Position numbers and translations under genes: made by a program. DNA of 64,000 nt, from positions 43,696,988 through 43,760,987 of the forward strand of contig NC_087070.1 in the NCBI RefSeq assembly GCF_963678635.1, written 5' to 3'. Within the stretch, counting starts at the first letter, position 1, and each line of letters opens with the position of its first letter. The DNA comes from Symsagittifera roscoffensis (taxonomy: Eukaryota; Xenacoelomorpha; Acoela; Convolutidae). Positions 10,770 through 21,348 of this stretch are shown piece after piece. Below the pieces are notes generated by a model, which was not told the origin of the DNA, did not search any database, and saw only the letters and a program-made list of their open reading frames with translations.

Positions 10770-11700
10770 GGGAGGTTCACGTATGGCACCAGTTTTTACT
10801 TTCTACGGTGGTTCGGGTCCAGGCAGCTCACACATCATTCGTATGTTTCGTGAATTTCAATAGAGAGTTCAGTTTGGGTGGCAGCTACTATTCCGATTCA
10901 CTCCGTTTGTGCTGCTTGTGTCGTTGTTTTCTTTATGTCGCTGCTGATAGTTTTTTGATTGATGATATTTTGGTTGATGTTGTGTCGTCCCTGACAACGT
11001 TTGGGAAATTCTGTTGTGGTTTTGATTTGGATGATAGAAATTCCCGCGCATCTTTGAAATCTACAAATAATGGGGGCGTGGTGGTTGGTCTTTGTTTCTT
11101 AGTCGCTTGTCGTTTGTGCCACCGGAGGTCGGACAGACTTTCCTCTCTATCTGAGGAACCTTGCTATTTAGTTCTTTTTTCTTGCCTCGTGTTTCCAAAG
11201 TCATTTTTTTCCCGCTGGGATGAAGCCACCTTTAAATCCTGTGACGTCCGATTTCCGACTCGTTCTCTTGACTTGACAGAAGGTTCTGACAGATTTTTGA
11301 AATTATCTGAATTTGTTTTGATAGCTGAACGAATTTTGAGCTAACTGTGTTTGAGACGGTTTTGAGCAGAACTTATTTGGTTTGAATGTTTGCAATTGAC
11401 CGCTTCCGGAATGTGCGGAGTGTTGAGGTTTCAATTGAGAGTTTGAAGTGTAAATTATTTACCGTTTGTTTTCCGCGCGCTTTTTGATCAGCTGATACTG
11501 TTCCGTGTTTTGATTGGCTAAATTATTAAGTATGACATTGCCAATCAACTCGACGTTGTTTATGAATGCAGTAATTGATGCTACTACAATTTCTTCATCA
11601 TACGAGCGTTAAGTCAATTGCCTTCTGGAATTCAGCCGGCAGGTCAGTGAGGCCGTAGAATCCGGTTTGAAAATGTTACATCCCGGTGGCATTGCCTCCA
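10770..11700 (-). other. Unassigned internal region of the minus-strand element
   Basis: Where RT and RNase H would be expected, the minus strand instead gives charged, Gln/Asn/Ser-rich coding-like sequence. An example is 10869-11051, with many His, Asn and Gln. It lacks the YxDD box and other RT motifs. It could be displaced Gag-like sequence or a foreign insertion. The long opposite-strand reading at 10754-11344 is best treated as a shadow of this composition. Confidence 0.35.
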
Positions 11701-11720
11701 ATGAGGCTGAAGTTGCACTG

Positions 11721-12492
11721 TTATCTGGTTGATTTGTCCAACGGGATCTGTGAGTTCGCGTTACAACCATCTAGCATAGAGAATAACGTTTGTTGAGATT
11801 TGCCTAATTTGACTACTTGCGCAAAATTCTCCAAGACAAGGTCTATCTTTGGTGTCTGATTTTTAGTCTTATTTCTTGTAAATTTCTTGTAAACTCCTGT
11901 TCTTGTAAAATTACAGGAGAGCAACACCTTTTTTTGAATAGGTGTTGCGTCTCTGCTTAACTGCGTTCGAATTACGTGATTTTTTGACTTTCCAGTTCAT
12001 ACACATAGTTGTTGGAAATTATTATTAACCCACTGTTTGATATCGGGGTTTGATTCTTCCGCTTCATACATGCTCAGCATTTGACTCCGTTTTGTTTTTT
12101 CTTGGATCAGTTTTATCCCAACCTGTGGTAAGGTGTTCCCAACTATTGTGTTTGCTTTTTGTTCATCTACGATGATGAACGGCGCTGCTTGTATTTTCAG
12201 CCTCCTGATTCGACTGTTATGATTAGTCTCCCCTTTGGAGCTATGGTTTCACCATTTTAGCACGTCAAACTTCGCACGGCGTCTTCCGGTGGGGTGTGTT
12301 TGAAAATAGTTGTTTTGTCGTTTTCACGTAATCGCCGAGCCGTTTTTGGTTTAAAAAAGACAATGGGCTTCCGGAGTCGGCAATAGCGAATAGATTTTCT
12401 GTTTTGGTTTTCAGTTTTGCGTTATGTCCGCTGAGGTCATCTTCCGATAGACTGACCGCGTTTTTTACTTTGAATGCCTCTGAAATTGTCAT
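11721..12492 (-). pseudogene. Ty3/gypsy protease and pre-RT segment, broken
   Basis: 12265-12492 contains IADSGSPLSFL, an aspartic protease motif in which the catalytic D-T/S-G is DSG. Continuing downstream (about 12240-11990), the frame reads AAPFIIVDEQKANTIVGN, the position of the family's I-L-G box, here altered. 11721-11927 resembles the linker before RT. Stops near 12250 and 11940 break the frame. Confidence 0.6.
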
Positions 12493-12672
12493 AACTAAAA
12501 AGCTATCGAGCTGTTATTCTTCCCCATCGTCTTTGGATGTGAATTCCGCAAAAGTGATTGGGTCGTTGTCTGTTTCTTGACTCTCAGTTTCTATTTCCTC
12601 TTGTTGTTCATCATTGCGGTCCCCATGTAATTAACGTTCGCAGATCAACATACTATTGCAAATTGGCCCCGG

Positions 12673-13132
12673 TTAGCGCTTTGTCCTTTGTAAATGGTTA
12701 GGACCAAATTGGTTGCCGCACTTGTAACATTGCTTTTGCAGGTCGAGGGTTGGTTTCTTCTGTTGTACCTGTCGTTGTCCCTCTGCGCCGAGGCATAGAA
12801 AAAAGTAGCCGCGGACTTCTGCATCCGCCTCGTCCCAATAAAATGAATTAAAGCACACCTTTCTCCCGAGCTTTTTGCACGAGGTTTTCAAAACCTACTC
12901 GCTTCTCTTGGTTTCTAACGTCACGATTTTTGTTTTGCGCTTCCGTCTCACCCGTTATTTGGACTTGATAGATAGGTTTTGCGGGTTCAAATAGTGTTGG
13001 TTTAATTCGTAACAAGTTTCGTACCTCGATTCCAGCTTTTGCAAATACCGCCATCTCAAGTATTGCTGCCCATTTGGACCACTCTAACGGTGGTTCAGCT
13101 GAAGCCTTCTCCCAAAACGGATTAATCTTCAA
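12673..13132 (-). pseudogene. Ty3/gypsy Gag fragments with a zinc knuckle
   Basis: 12848-13132 has the start of Gag (MKINPFWEKASAEPPLEWSKW), the usual opening of this Ty3/gypsy Gag type, close behind the primer binding site. 12673-12891 is in another frame and carries CYKCGNQFGPNHLQ, the start of a CCHC nucleocapsid knuckle. Most of Gag between them is missing, so the copy is internally deleted and frame-shifted. Confidence 0.6.
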
Positions 13133-13150
13133 CGGGTTTTTCGATTATCT

Positions 13151-13164
13151 TGCTGACTGCGCCA
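13151..13164 (-). promoter_or_regulatory. Primer binding site of the minus-strand Ty3/gypsy element
   Basis: The minus strand reads TGGCGCAGTCAGCA directly after the LTR end (...GTGTGACA). TGGCGCAGTC is the start of the tRNA-Arg-type primer site known in several Ty3/gypsy lineages. The abutting position supports the LTR boundary chosen. Confidence 0.7.
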
Positions 13165-13437
13165 TGTCACACCGCAGAGTATGAGCGGTGTGACATGGCG
13201 ATGTGTTATGTTGATTATTGAATCCAAACGGATTGATAAACAAGATAACTAGCGTAAGCGTGTTAAAAACATCTGTTTCGTAGAAACTAATTTTGGCGTC
13301 TGACCGACTGCTCATAATGTTCACTGGCTTAGCGTCTACCAAGGTCAAGTTATCAAACAAAACATTAACTTACATAATAACTTAGTCATAAATAAATATA
13401 AGGTATATCGAAGTTTATCTATCCGTGCCTGATGACA
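13165..13437 (-). repeat. 5' LTR of the minus-strand Ty3/gypsy element
   Basis: 273 bp, TGTCATCAGGCACGG... to ...GTGTGACA. It is homologous to 7769-8012 but has an extra segment near its end that forms an inverted repeat with the LTR/primer-site junction (13161-13175 with 13185-13199). Confidence 0.82.
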
Positions 13438-15687
13438 GCCCTTATGCTTCCATCCCCACTCGCTTCTTCACAGCCAACATCTTATGCACCACAGACACTT
13501 GGAACGTCTTTGCGAGTACCCTAGGAACCATAAGCCTCTGCTAGAAACCATAAGGGCAATTTTGAAGCAACCCACATATGCGCTTCCAGATACTTCTCTA
13601 CGTCAGGTCCAAAACTATCCAGGCCACTCGCTAATCCAGGTGTAGGCACCACTTTCTTACCAATACTATTATCCAAGCTACCTGGATTCTTTTATTTTAG
13701 AATCGACGTATCCAAATTTTTGGTATCGGGAAAAATAAAAAAAACATGTCGTAATGTGCAAAATAGAACAATTCTCTAGTCTGCCGAAATTGGATTTAGA
13801 GATTTAGAAAACAAGCGAATCAATAAAATCAATAACTTTCAAAAACAATTTGAAGACAGATTTTAATTTCAAAAGCAGGTTTTAAAAGCAATACAAAAGT
13901 TACACTTTTACCAGCACGATGAAAAATTATGCGGCGTCGAAAAAGCGGAAACAAATGATACTCACAATGAGTTGATACAAAACATTGTCAAAAAGTATCC
14001 CGGGTTGACCAAAATTTATTATCATATAATTTCCATATATGAGAAACTTCTTGTCATACAATTCCATACGTACAGAAAATTGTGCGAAAACTCTATGATA
14101 AACATTTTTCCATATATGGAAATTGTAAAATTAGAAAATTCCCATTTATGAAAATTGTATGACTAGAAGTTTGTCATTTATGAAAATTGTATGATTAAAT
14201 GAAGTGAGGCAAAAATTACGTCAAAGCCCATCGCATAAAACGTTTCTATTTGCGTTCACGATGATTTAGGATGATTCCATGGTTAACACCACGATGTATC
14301 CTGCCGTCCATGCATTCGTAGACATAGACGCGAAAAACGACAAAGAAGCGGTAAACTTGACCATAAAACATGCAAATTGAAAGAAAGATTTTTTGATCCA
14401 AAAAATTGTTTGAAAAAAAATGTCGGAAAATACTGAAAAGCTTGTTGGATCAATGACTGAATCAAAAGGATCTCAATTACAATAAAAAACAAGTGACAAA
14501 ACCTGCATATTATGCAAATCTTTCTTTCACAGTATCAATTTCTCACATCGCGTACACGGTTTCAGTCTTGGTAGTACATGAAACTAAAGTGTACACTTTG
14601 AAGGCCAGGATCCTCTCGAAGATATACAAGTTCAATTACAGAGTTCAACGAGTTTTCAGCGCATAAAAAGTCTGATTTCTGATTACACGCGTTTGTTAAG
14701 GAAGTGATTTGAGTTCAAACTCCATTTAGTTTTTTTGTTCCAAACAAAAGTAAAGCTTTTAGTGAAATCACTGTGGCACTGTACTAGCCCTTTTTTCGAA
14801 TAGCAGAAGCGGAGGAAGCAAGCTACAAATGTCAAAAACAAATTGGAAGAATATAACTACGAACATGATGCATCGGAGTTGGGATCCTGACGTGATGTAC
14901 AATGTTATATTCGCAAATGTCAGAGAGCTCATCCATTTACGAGCTGGCAATGGCTTAGTCGCGGATAAAAGAGAAAAAAAAGTCGCTTGAGAAAACCACA
15001 AAACTAAAGCGTGTCAACTCAAAGCTGGTTAATCATCTATGATGCGAAGCTTTCTATCTTCAGAAGCTTTACTTACAAATTCAATTAACCCATAAAAATT
15101 GTGTGAATTAATATCGGTTTCGAAATCGTAAGTTGACTTCTTACTTACCAGGTTCGGTTAATGCCGATTGTTTCGTTACATTATTGAGACCCCCCCCATT
15201 TTGTAATTTCCAACCACAACCTTTATCTTAACCAAACCCCTGGCTCTCTTGTATAGCCCCCCACTTAAGTGAAAAACCCGAAGAACGCAATGGACGCTTA
15301 ACCAGTCAAGAGAAATCCGGTAGAACCTGTTTCCAAGCTCTGCTCAACTAAAACATTTGCTCAAGTAAAAACTAGGGGCGCCGCTTATTCACTTTTATAC
15401 CTATCTCCTATAATATAAAATGGATATTAACGATACCCGCTTGACCAAACAGCACACGCTGGTGATCTCCTTCAGTAGTCACACTACACTGGTCAAATTT
15501 CTGGTAGCTTCTTCCCAGTTGTGTACATTCTTGGTTCCCAGGACTTCAATTCTCTGAACCCTTTCATTATCCAACTGGTCATTTTTTCCAGTGCTGTTGT
15601 GAAGTGTCCCAGTATTTATCCAAGGTTGCAAGGCTATCTGAAAACCCTTTCAACTCCCCGAGCTCGGGCACTTGCTAAATAATGCTA
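13438..15687. other. Gene-free AT-rich region
   Basis: No coding sequence was recognised. 14030-14200 contains several copies of a short degenerate motif (CATTTATGAAAATTGTATGA twice, plus CATATATGG-type palindromes), suggesting a decayed miniature inverted-repeat element. The remainder shows nothing I can name. Confidence 0.5.
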
Positions 15688-16400
15688 TTTCACCAAGAAG
15701 TACATACCGACCGAAAATAAAGCTAGGTCCTTAAACGACTGGCTAGCGTCTAAACACAGCTTCAAATGCTTTTAACCGTCTCTACTAAAGCCAGTTCAAT
15801 GTGTGATCCATTAACATGGGTTCGACAGGTTGTTACTAATTAAGGCTATCTGCCAGATCGCGCAAATTAACTTAGTTACATGAAAAAATAGTGAGCTCAT
15901 GGCTGGGTCTCAGTATCCCCAGACCACGAGGTCACTGCTAAAATTAGAGCAACTTCTTTTTATCACACTACTATTGTTTTTGTTCAGTAGATAAAACTCA
16001 TTAAATCCATCGGAGATGGATCAAACTCTTCCCTCAACTCTTTTCTTGTTATCTGAAATTGAATTTGATGTTATTTTATTCATTTCAGGAAATATCAGGA
16101 AGCTAAAATTGTTAATATTGAGTTTCAGAATCTGGTCGAAGAGCTGCCTTGTGCTTGATCGGGAAGGTAGTAAGACCTCACAACACCCCTCCGAATTCTC
16201 GGGAACTACTCTGTAACAATTGTAGCTGCACAATCGTTACATCTCGGAACGCTCTTCCAACAATAATTTCGATTGTAATTCCAATCTTCTGTAGCTCGTA
16301 CGCCTATTCTCTTGTTTTGTCACTCCAAATTGTTTCGTCACTCCAAATTTCCCTTTCCCAATATGTTCAATTGAACAGTTAGCACCGTCAATCCTTCGAA
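15688..16400 (-). repeat. Old, diverged LTR of the giant-element family
   Basis: The order of motifs matches the 900-bp LTR that follows at 16436: TACATACCGACCGAAAATAAA, GACTGGCTAGCGTCTAAA, CTCATGGCTGGGTCTCAGTA, TTGTTTTTGTTCAGTAGAT, ATCCATCGGAGATGGATCAA. Identity is clearly lower and both ends are eroded. It lies directly beside the young LTR, so the young element inserted next to or inside an older relative. Confidence 0.75.
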
Positions 16401-16435
16401 ACAAAAAATCTTCTGATTCAGCTGTTAACAATAAA

Positions 16436-17335
16436 TGTAACATTCGCCCGGAAGATACATATCGACGGAAAATAAAACTAAGTCCTAAGACGACTGGCTA
16501 ACGTCTAAAGAGAGCTTTACATGCTTTTCACCGTCTCTACCAAGCCAGTACTTTCGGTGGTCTTTCTAACATCGGGTCGACAAAAAACGTTACTGCTTTC
16601 GGCTTCGGGCAAAACACTCAAATTAACTAGATTACATGCAGAAATAGTGAGCTCATGGCTGGGTCTCAGTATCCCCAGACCACGAGGTCACTCCCAAAAT
16701 CAGGGCTACTACTACTTATTGAATTATTATTGTTTTTGTTCAGTAGATCAAAATCATCATCTCCATCGAAGATGGATCAACCCTTTCCCCCAACTCCTAG
16801 CTTCTCATCCTAGCAAAATGAATTCAGATGTTAATTAAATTCAAATCAGAACATGACAGGGAAGCTAAAAGTTTATATAAGTCAATAAAAGTTTCAGTCC
16901 CGAGATCCCTCCGGATTCCTGAATCCGGGTAAATAAGGCCCTTATTCTCTTTCCGGAAGGCTGGTTTTCCACCCTTCACCGTTGTTCGCAACGGCCTTGC
17001 AACTATTGTAGCGACACAATAGTTGCAACTCGGAACGGTCTCTGCTATTCCTGCAATCTGCTGTTGTTTCTCAATCACGATTTCCGTTGTTATCGTCAGC
17101 GCAACTAATGTTGTTGTGTTTTTCTTCGACTTTCTGCCCAAAATGGCCGTTTCTGACGTTTCTCAGAAATATGACGTCATAATTCGAATATTTTTAGAAT
17201 ATTCTAGCCCTCACCGTTTGGCCAATCGTTCCAATAACGCTCTTATTCCTTCAAAATCGCCAATTCCCAAGGTTCACTGCTAAAAATTTGAATATGCTGA
17301 ATCTGCATTTTGATCCATTCTGGTCGAATGTCACA
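16436..17335 (-). repeat. 3' LTR of the giant element
   Basis: Exactly 900 bp, reading TGTGACATTCGACC... to ...CGGGCGAATGTTACA on the minus strand, so the ends form a short inverted repeat. It contains a CRE-like TGACGTCA (17172-17179), an AGAATATTCT heat-shock-element-like palindrome (about 17195-17205) and a GATCCATC..GATGGATC-type palindrome (about 16760-16778). Short open frames inside it are not considered genes. Confidence 0.95.
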
Positions 17336-17348
17336 TACTCCCCGGACA
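17336..17348 (-). promoter_or_regulatory. 3' polypurine tract of the giant element
   Basis: The minus strand reads TGTCCGGGGAGTA immediately before the LTR start TGTGACA. The same 12-mer core recurs inside the element at 28085-28096, 30638-30649 and (one change) 30704-30715. Confidence 0.65.
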
Positions 17349-18134
17349 GTCCGGTCAATGTCCTCATTGAATCTCGCAATTTTTGTAAAATAGGTACAGT
17401 GTCATCGAACAGGATTTACAAAATGCACGAAATCACTTTTATCCACGTCACATCGACTCACTGCAGAATGGCATCATACTACATCACTATAGCCTTCAAA
17501 TTCTTTCATTAATCTGCACATTGAGGATATGACCAAAGATAAAAACATATCTTCCGACTTCCAATGTCAATGTCCTGATTAAAAACTTTTTCTCCTAGAT
17601 TTAAAAGGTGTTGGTTTGCAGGACAGTCCTGCCAACCAACAAGCTAAAATTATCCTACTATGCTTCTTCCCTTCGGAAATCTCGCTTGTTATTGTCCTGA
17701 ATATTAAAACTAAGAAACTCTGTGGTTAGAAAGAACAATGAAACAATCTCCCTCTTCGAGAGATTACCCAAGCCTTTCATGTCACCACAAAGTGATCAGT
17801 TCTCCGAGCTGATTAAAAACAGTCATTCAGGCTGGAATATTCAAATATACTCTTTCACTCAAGCTTTTCTAAATAAATAGTAAGTAAGTGTCTCTGAAGC
17901 CACTTAACTAAAATCAAAATGCAAATTTATAAATGCAACAACTTCAAAGATCAACTAAATGCTTCAGTTTTCAATTACAACTTGGTTGCTTGGTTTCTCA
18001 CTTGAGTTTTTTCACACACATAAAACAATTCTGAGTTTCAACTTTTCTTCATCACTCCTTTGTTTTCTTCTTTTTTCGTCATTTAGAAGTTCTAAAACTT
18101 CTAAATTCTTCTAATCTCGTTTTTCGGCCATTCG
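17349..18134 (-). other. 3' untranslated region of the giant element
   Basis: About 0.8 kb between the last ORF and the polypurine tract, with no coding sequence. A short inverted repeat around TTGGTTTGCAGGACAGTCC at about 17611-17640 is the only local structure noticed. Confidence 0.5.
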
Positions 18135-18905
18135 TCAACGTTCCATTTCCTCCTCCTGTGATAATGACTCTGCACTCTCAGTTTCTGTATCCTGCAACAC
18201 GTCGTTAGCTATCCTGACGCTGTTGGAAGCCGTCCTCCAACACTTCTGCTCTTCTATCCTCTGTTTGCAACAAGGTAGGGGATCCACATTAGATTTTCTG
18301 TTCCTGCAGAAGCTGTTGTGGAGACACAACGTCACATTTCTCTCCAAATCTTCCTTCAACATCTCTGTCTTCTCCTTTCCACTACGTTCACTTGTCCTGG
18401 AAATTCTTTTCACAGCGGTGGTCACTGCATTCCGATGAGTCACGAGAGCTCGCTTGAAAGCTCCTGCTCCAATGTCCAGCTGATATTCACTGCACACTCT
18501 GCCGTGCTTCGACATATGCTTTTTAGCATATTCGTACAACCATGCAGTCATGTTAGCTCTGAACCATGGCATCAATCGTTTTCTTGCCCATAACTGCTTC
18601 ATTTCCATCGGAATGTTTAGCATTTTGCACATTGTCTCAAAAAGATCTAAATCTTTTAGACAATCCAATTTCCGCAACTGTTCTCTCGCCGGTGCCTCCT
18701 GTCTATTGTTTTCTTTCACATGAGCTTCCAGCCATCGTATCGCCATCATAACTCCCACTATCATTATTGTTATGGGTTGTGATGAGTCTGGTAAACCCAT
18801 AAAGAGCAGCTCTCCAGAGTTCCAGATCAACATCAGATTACTACGCTTGGGATACCACCAGGTCTGCAGCAAGCAGTGGCAGGGAAACTCGTCATGTGTC
18901 AACAT
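18135..18905 (-). CDS. Giant-element accessory ORF, last in order (256 codons), unknown
   Basis: No family was recognised. The protein has a hydrophobic stretch near residues 45-65 (around PITIMIVGVMMAIRWL), then helical, Lys/Arg- and Cys-rich sequence, and an acidic C terminus (ETESAESLSQEEEMER). It lies in the same frame as the preceding ORF (18915-19349), separated only by a TGA at 18915-18917. The two may be one protein broken by a nonsense mutation, or two products. It is the last ORF before the 3' LTR, where env lies in retroviruses. I see no signal peptide, furin-type site or convincing terminal anchor, so an envelope call is not supported. Confidence 0.6.
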   Translation of the reverse strand: MLTHDEFPCHCLLQTWWYPKRSNLMLIWNSGELLFMGLPDSSQPITIMIVGVMMAIRWLEAHVKENNRQEAPAREQLRKLDCLKDLDLFETMCKMLNIPMEMKQLWARKRLMPWFRANMTAWLYEYAKKHMSKHGRVCSEYQLDIGAGAFKRALVTHRNAVTTAVKRISRTSERSGKEKTEMLKEDLERNVTLCLHNSFCRNRKSNVDPLPCCKQRIEEQKCWRTASNSVRIANDVLQDTETESAESLSQEEEMER

Positions 18906-18914
18906 GATGCTCCT

Positions 18915-19349
18915 TCAATTACGTTTTCCCGAAGCTTCCAGTAATGGTTCCACTTCCATCATCACTCGGTGGAATTCATCATTCTTGTCTACTGTATTGT
19001 AATCTGTGACAGTTGATCCTCTCTGTTTCTGTCTCTCAAAGTCACTGAAGTTCCCGCTCACGTATCCCATGAACTTCTTTCCTAGTATTGATTCCAAAAC
19101 TTCCTTGGTTCTTTCTGGAGCTGCTGAGAACATCTTACATAGCAACTCGTAAGATTTCTCGGACATTCTCGCCAGTCTCACACACTTCGGCACTGAGAAG
19201 GCTTGATCCACGATCGTTCTCGTACTCTTTACACCCACGGCTACGAAATGTACCGGGTATCTGCTCTTGCACATTGGAGCCAATGTCGAACCCACCAAAT
19301 ATGGTGCTCCTGATGGTCTACAATAAGTCTCACTGTATCTGATGTTCAT
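18915..19349 (-). CDS. Giant-element accessory ORF (144 codons), unknown
   Basis: No domain was recognised. It reads MNIRYSETYCRPSGAPYLVG and later RMSEKSYELLCKMFSAAPE. The open frame extends upstream of this ATG for at least 25 coding-like codons (ending in KYIGKWREAIETE) and overlaps the end of the 19421-19906 frame. This points to one frame shift at about 19425 within a longer coding region. It is joined in frame to the next ORF apart from a TGA at 18915-18917. Confidence 0.55.
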   Translation of the reverse strand: MNIRYSETYCRPSGAPYLVGSTLAPMCKSRYPVHFVAVGVKSTRTIVDQAFSVPKCVRLARMSEKSYELLCKMFSAAPERTKEVLESILGKKFMGYVSGNFSDFERQKQRGSTVTDYNTVDKNDEFHRVMMEVEPLLEASGKRN

Positions 19350-19420
19350 TTCCGTCTCGATCGCTTCCCTCCATTTTCCTATGTACTTCTGCTCAGTCTG
19401 CAGAACTCCTGGGAATACTT

Positions 19421-19906
19421 CTACAATTCTACCATCTCATGTTTCTGTTCTAGATTCAATGGTGACTCTAAAGAACCAAACATGCTGTAGAATCCTAGTG
19501 CAGTCACTAGATTCACCTCGGTTCCTCCATGGCAATCTGCTATCAGTTCCATTTCTGTTCTTGCTTTCATCACGACGTTTCCAAACAATACCGTCAATTG
19601 CTTGTGTTGTTTCTCTAGGGTCTTCACACAGTCCAGACCTCCACAAACGTGACCCTCCAGTCCACAGACTTCCGTCAGACAGCTACCAGGTTTGACCCAG
19701 TCTTCTAGTCCCCAGCCAGGCAACTCCACTTTATCTTCTCGGTTGCTCCTAGAGGCCGTTATCATCACATTATATATAATGTTAAGGTCACGCAGGTTAC
19801 AGTCTGCATTCAGTTCCCTCTGCACGCCTTGTGTCGCCCGTAATATCGAGTCAGCGTTGGGACTAGGACACCATGATGACCTCATCAATTCCCACACTGC
19901 CATCAA
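19421..19906 (-). CDS. Giant-element accessory ORF (161 codons), unknown
   Basis: Moderately Cys-rich (LTEVCGLEGHVCGGLDCVK) with a central ITASRSNREDKVELPGWGLE segment. No known family was recognised. The open frame continues upstream of the ATG (SDELLRTSL), and the segment 19930-20070 in the preceding frame is also coding-like. The real coding unit is therefore longer and broken by a frame shift near 19930. The Cys pattern might bind metal, but it fits no zinc finger I know. Confidence 0.5.
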   Translation of the reverse strand: MMAVWELMRSSWCPSPNADSILRATQGVQRELNADCNLRDLNIIYNVMITASRSNREDKVELPGWGLEDWVKPGSCLTEVCGLEGHVCGGLDCVKTLEKQHKQLTVLFGNVVMKARTEMELIADCHGGTEVNLVTALGFYSMFGSLESPLNLEQKHEMVEL

Positions 19907-20070
19907 GCTCGTTCTCAGTAATTCATCTGAGAATCCCTACCAAACTCCACTCTTTTGTCGGATTTTGGTACGGAAGGTGCAGTCAGCTCTTCTTCCAAGA
20001 CCAGTCCCAATTTGGCCTGTGGATTATAAACGCTCTTAATCGTTACAATTCTGGACGTCCAGAATCTTAG

Positions 20071-20742
20071 TTACACTGCCTGCTCGTAATCGAAGAAGCA
20101 ATCGCGTATGTCTTCACTCAGGAAAGGGTTGTACGCTATCCCTATGATTCCGGATACGTAGCTATACGATTTCTTCTTGATCGGTCCACAGTATTCACTG
20201 GATTTCGGCAGTGCCCCCATAGATTCTTTAGTGAGTCTCAGCTCCTTGTTTGAAAATCTCCTGATTTCATCTATCTTTCTCATGGGCTCTAACTCCTCGG
20301 GTTCTTTCATATTCACCCTCATCGGTTTGCTTTGCTGCATAACTAGCAGTGCTAGCAAAAGTAAGGCTTTCGCTCGCTCATCGCCTTCCCTCAGCATCTT
20401 AACACAAGTGTTCAATGCAGGTACTGAAATCTGCTCTATCACGAATCGAATGAAACAGAGAGCGTCTCTCCGCTTCGCACACGCTACTGCTGCTCCCTCT
20501 TGGACTATCAGATCCCTCAGGTTCGTCATAAGGGAAACTTTCTCTTCTTTTGACTTCTTCCTTTCTTCTGAATCAAACTCTTCGCGAGTTAGTCCCATCA
20601 TGCTCCAGGCAAACCTCAGTTGTAACTCTGTTCTTACGTAAGGTACTGCCACGAGAGCGTGTATTCTTGGCGTAGTCCTCATCTCTTCTTCGAAGTACCT
20701 TAATACCACTGCTTTCCATGGAAGGCTCACCAACTGCTCCAT
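20071..20742 (-). CDS. Giant-element accessory ORF (223 codons), unknown helical protein
   Basis: Mostly helical in appearance, with a charged stretch (DSEERKKSKEEK) near residue 55 and a hydrophobic Leu-rich helix (KALLLLALLVM) near residue 135. No family was recognised. After its TAA at 20071-20073 the same frame reads on as coding-like sequence (IKSVYNPQAKLGLVLEEELT) to about 19935. Upstream the frame is joined to 20779-20964 across a TAA at 20779-20781. Confidence 0.55.
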   Translation of the reverse strand: MEQLVSLPWKAVVLRYFEEEMRTTPRIHALVAVPYVRTELQLRFAWSMMGLTREEFDSEERKKSKEEKVSLMTNLRDLIVQEGAAVACAKRRDALCFIRFVIEQISVPALNTCVKMLREGDERAKALLLLALLVMQQSKPMRVNMKEPEELEPMRKIDEIRRFSNKELRLTKESMGALPKSSEYCGPIKKKSYSYVSGIIGIAYNPFLSEDIRDCFFDYEQAV

Positions 20743-20778
20743 CGTTTCTGCCTGTATCTCAGACGATGCTAAAGTCCC

Positions 20779-20964
20779 TTACGCCTTCTGCTTGAGGGTG
20801 ATGCCTTGCAACATTGTCTCCATATAACCCTCCATGGCACTCTTGTCTTCCAGAGCCATCACGTACCCTCTAGCCGAGTTTCGGTACTCCAACATTTCCA
20901 TGTATCCACCGGCGGGTTCATCTATCGACACAGCCTCCGATACTGTCAGTCGGTTGTATTCCAC
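20779..20964 (-). CDS. Giant-element accessory ORF fragment (61 codons)
   Basis: A short reading with no recognised domain (EPAGGYMEMLEYRNSARGY). It is in frame with the following 20071-20742 ORF apart from one TAA, so it is probably the N-terminal part of the same protein. It is in a different frame from 20970-21278. Confidence 0.4.
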   Translation of the reverse strand: MEYNRLTVSEAVSIDEPAGGYMEMLEYRNSARGYVMALEDKSAMEGYMETMLQGITLKQKA

Positions 20965-20969
20965 TGGTA

Positions 20970-21278
20970 CTAGTTGTCCTGCGACATTTCCCTTTCATGA
21001 TTCATGGGAGATGGCTTAAAGTCTTTCATTTTGCTCTCTCCACATTGGCTGAGTGTTTCCATTTCTAAGGTTGCTCCAGTCAGAGTGCGGTCACTCCTTT
21101 TGGATTTATAACCTGTTGACTTTATTCCCGCCATGAGAATGGGTGGCAACATCGCTATATCAGTCAACATTTTGTCTGTGCCAGGCAATTGATAATCACC
21201 TTGTCCCAAATACATGACCTCTTCGACTCGTTTCCTTTTTGCTGAGTTAACAGCTTTCATCGATATCTCCGAATCCAC
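20970..21278 (-). CDS. Giant-element accessory ORF fragment (102 codons)
   Basis: A basic, Met-rich sequence (SAKRKRVEEVMYLGQGDYQL) with a possible nuclear-type basic cluster KRKR. No family was recognised. It is in a different frame from both neighbours, with coding-like sequence continuing across the junctions, which points to frame shifts at about 21300-21350 and about 20970. Confidence 0.4.
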   Translation of the reverse strand: MDSEISMKAVNSAKRKRVEEVMYLGQGDYQLPGTDKMLTDIAMLPPILMAGIKSTGYKSKRSDRTLTGATLEMETLSQCGESKMKDFKPSPMNHEREMSQDN

Positions 21279-21348
21279 CTTCGTCTTTCCGACTCCCTCG
21301 GTATCACTCTGTTGCCTAACTTCATTTTCATCGCATTGATCTTATCAA

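Larger units (their letters stand above)
7769..13437 (-). mobile_element. Decayed Ty3/gypsy element, minus strand, both LTRs present
   Basis: Bounded by a 5' LTR at 13165-13437 and a 3' LTR at 7769-8012. A primer binding site abuts the 5' LTR at 13151-13164. In transcription order it contains Gag pieces, protease, a pre-RT segment, integrase, pol tail and a 3' tail. No RT or RNase H core could be found between 11720 and 10770, so the copy is internally deleted. An inverted duplication (8805-9470) interrupts the pol tail. The target site duplication is not clear: the left flank ends GCCCC and the right flank starts GCCCT. Confidence 0.85.

Noticed and set aside
10754-11344. 196-codon plus-strand frame with Cys- and Phe-rich sequence
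   Set aside because: It lies opposite the minus-strand retroelement and looks like an antisense shadow.
16521-17283. Open frames inside the LTRs (also at 40046-40808)
   Set aside because: They are the same non-coding LTR sequence repeated, on both strands, with low coding character and no start context or domain.
18135-18905. Envelope (env) gene call for the last ORF before the 3' LTR
   Set aside because: Position fits, but there is no signal peptide, cleavage site, fusion-peptide-like segment or clear C-terminal anchor.
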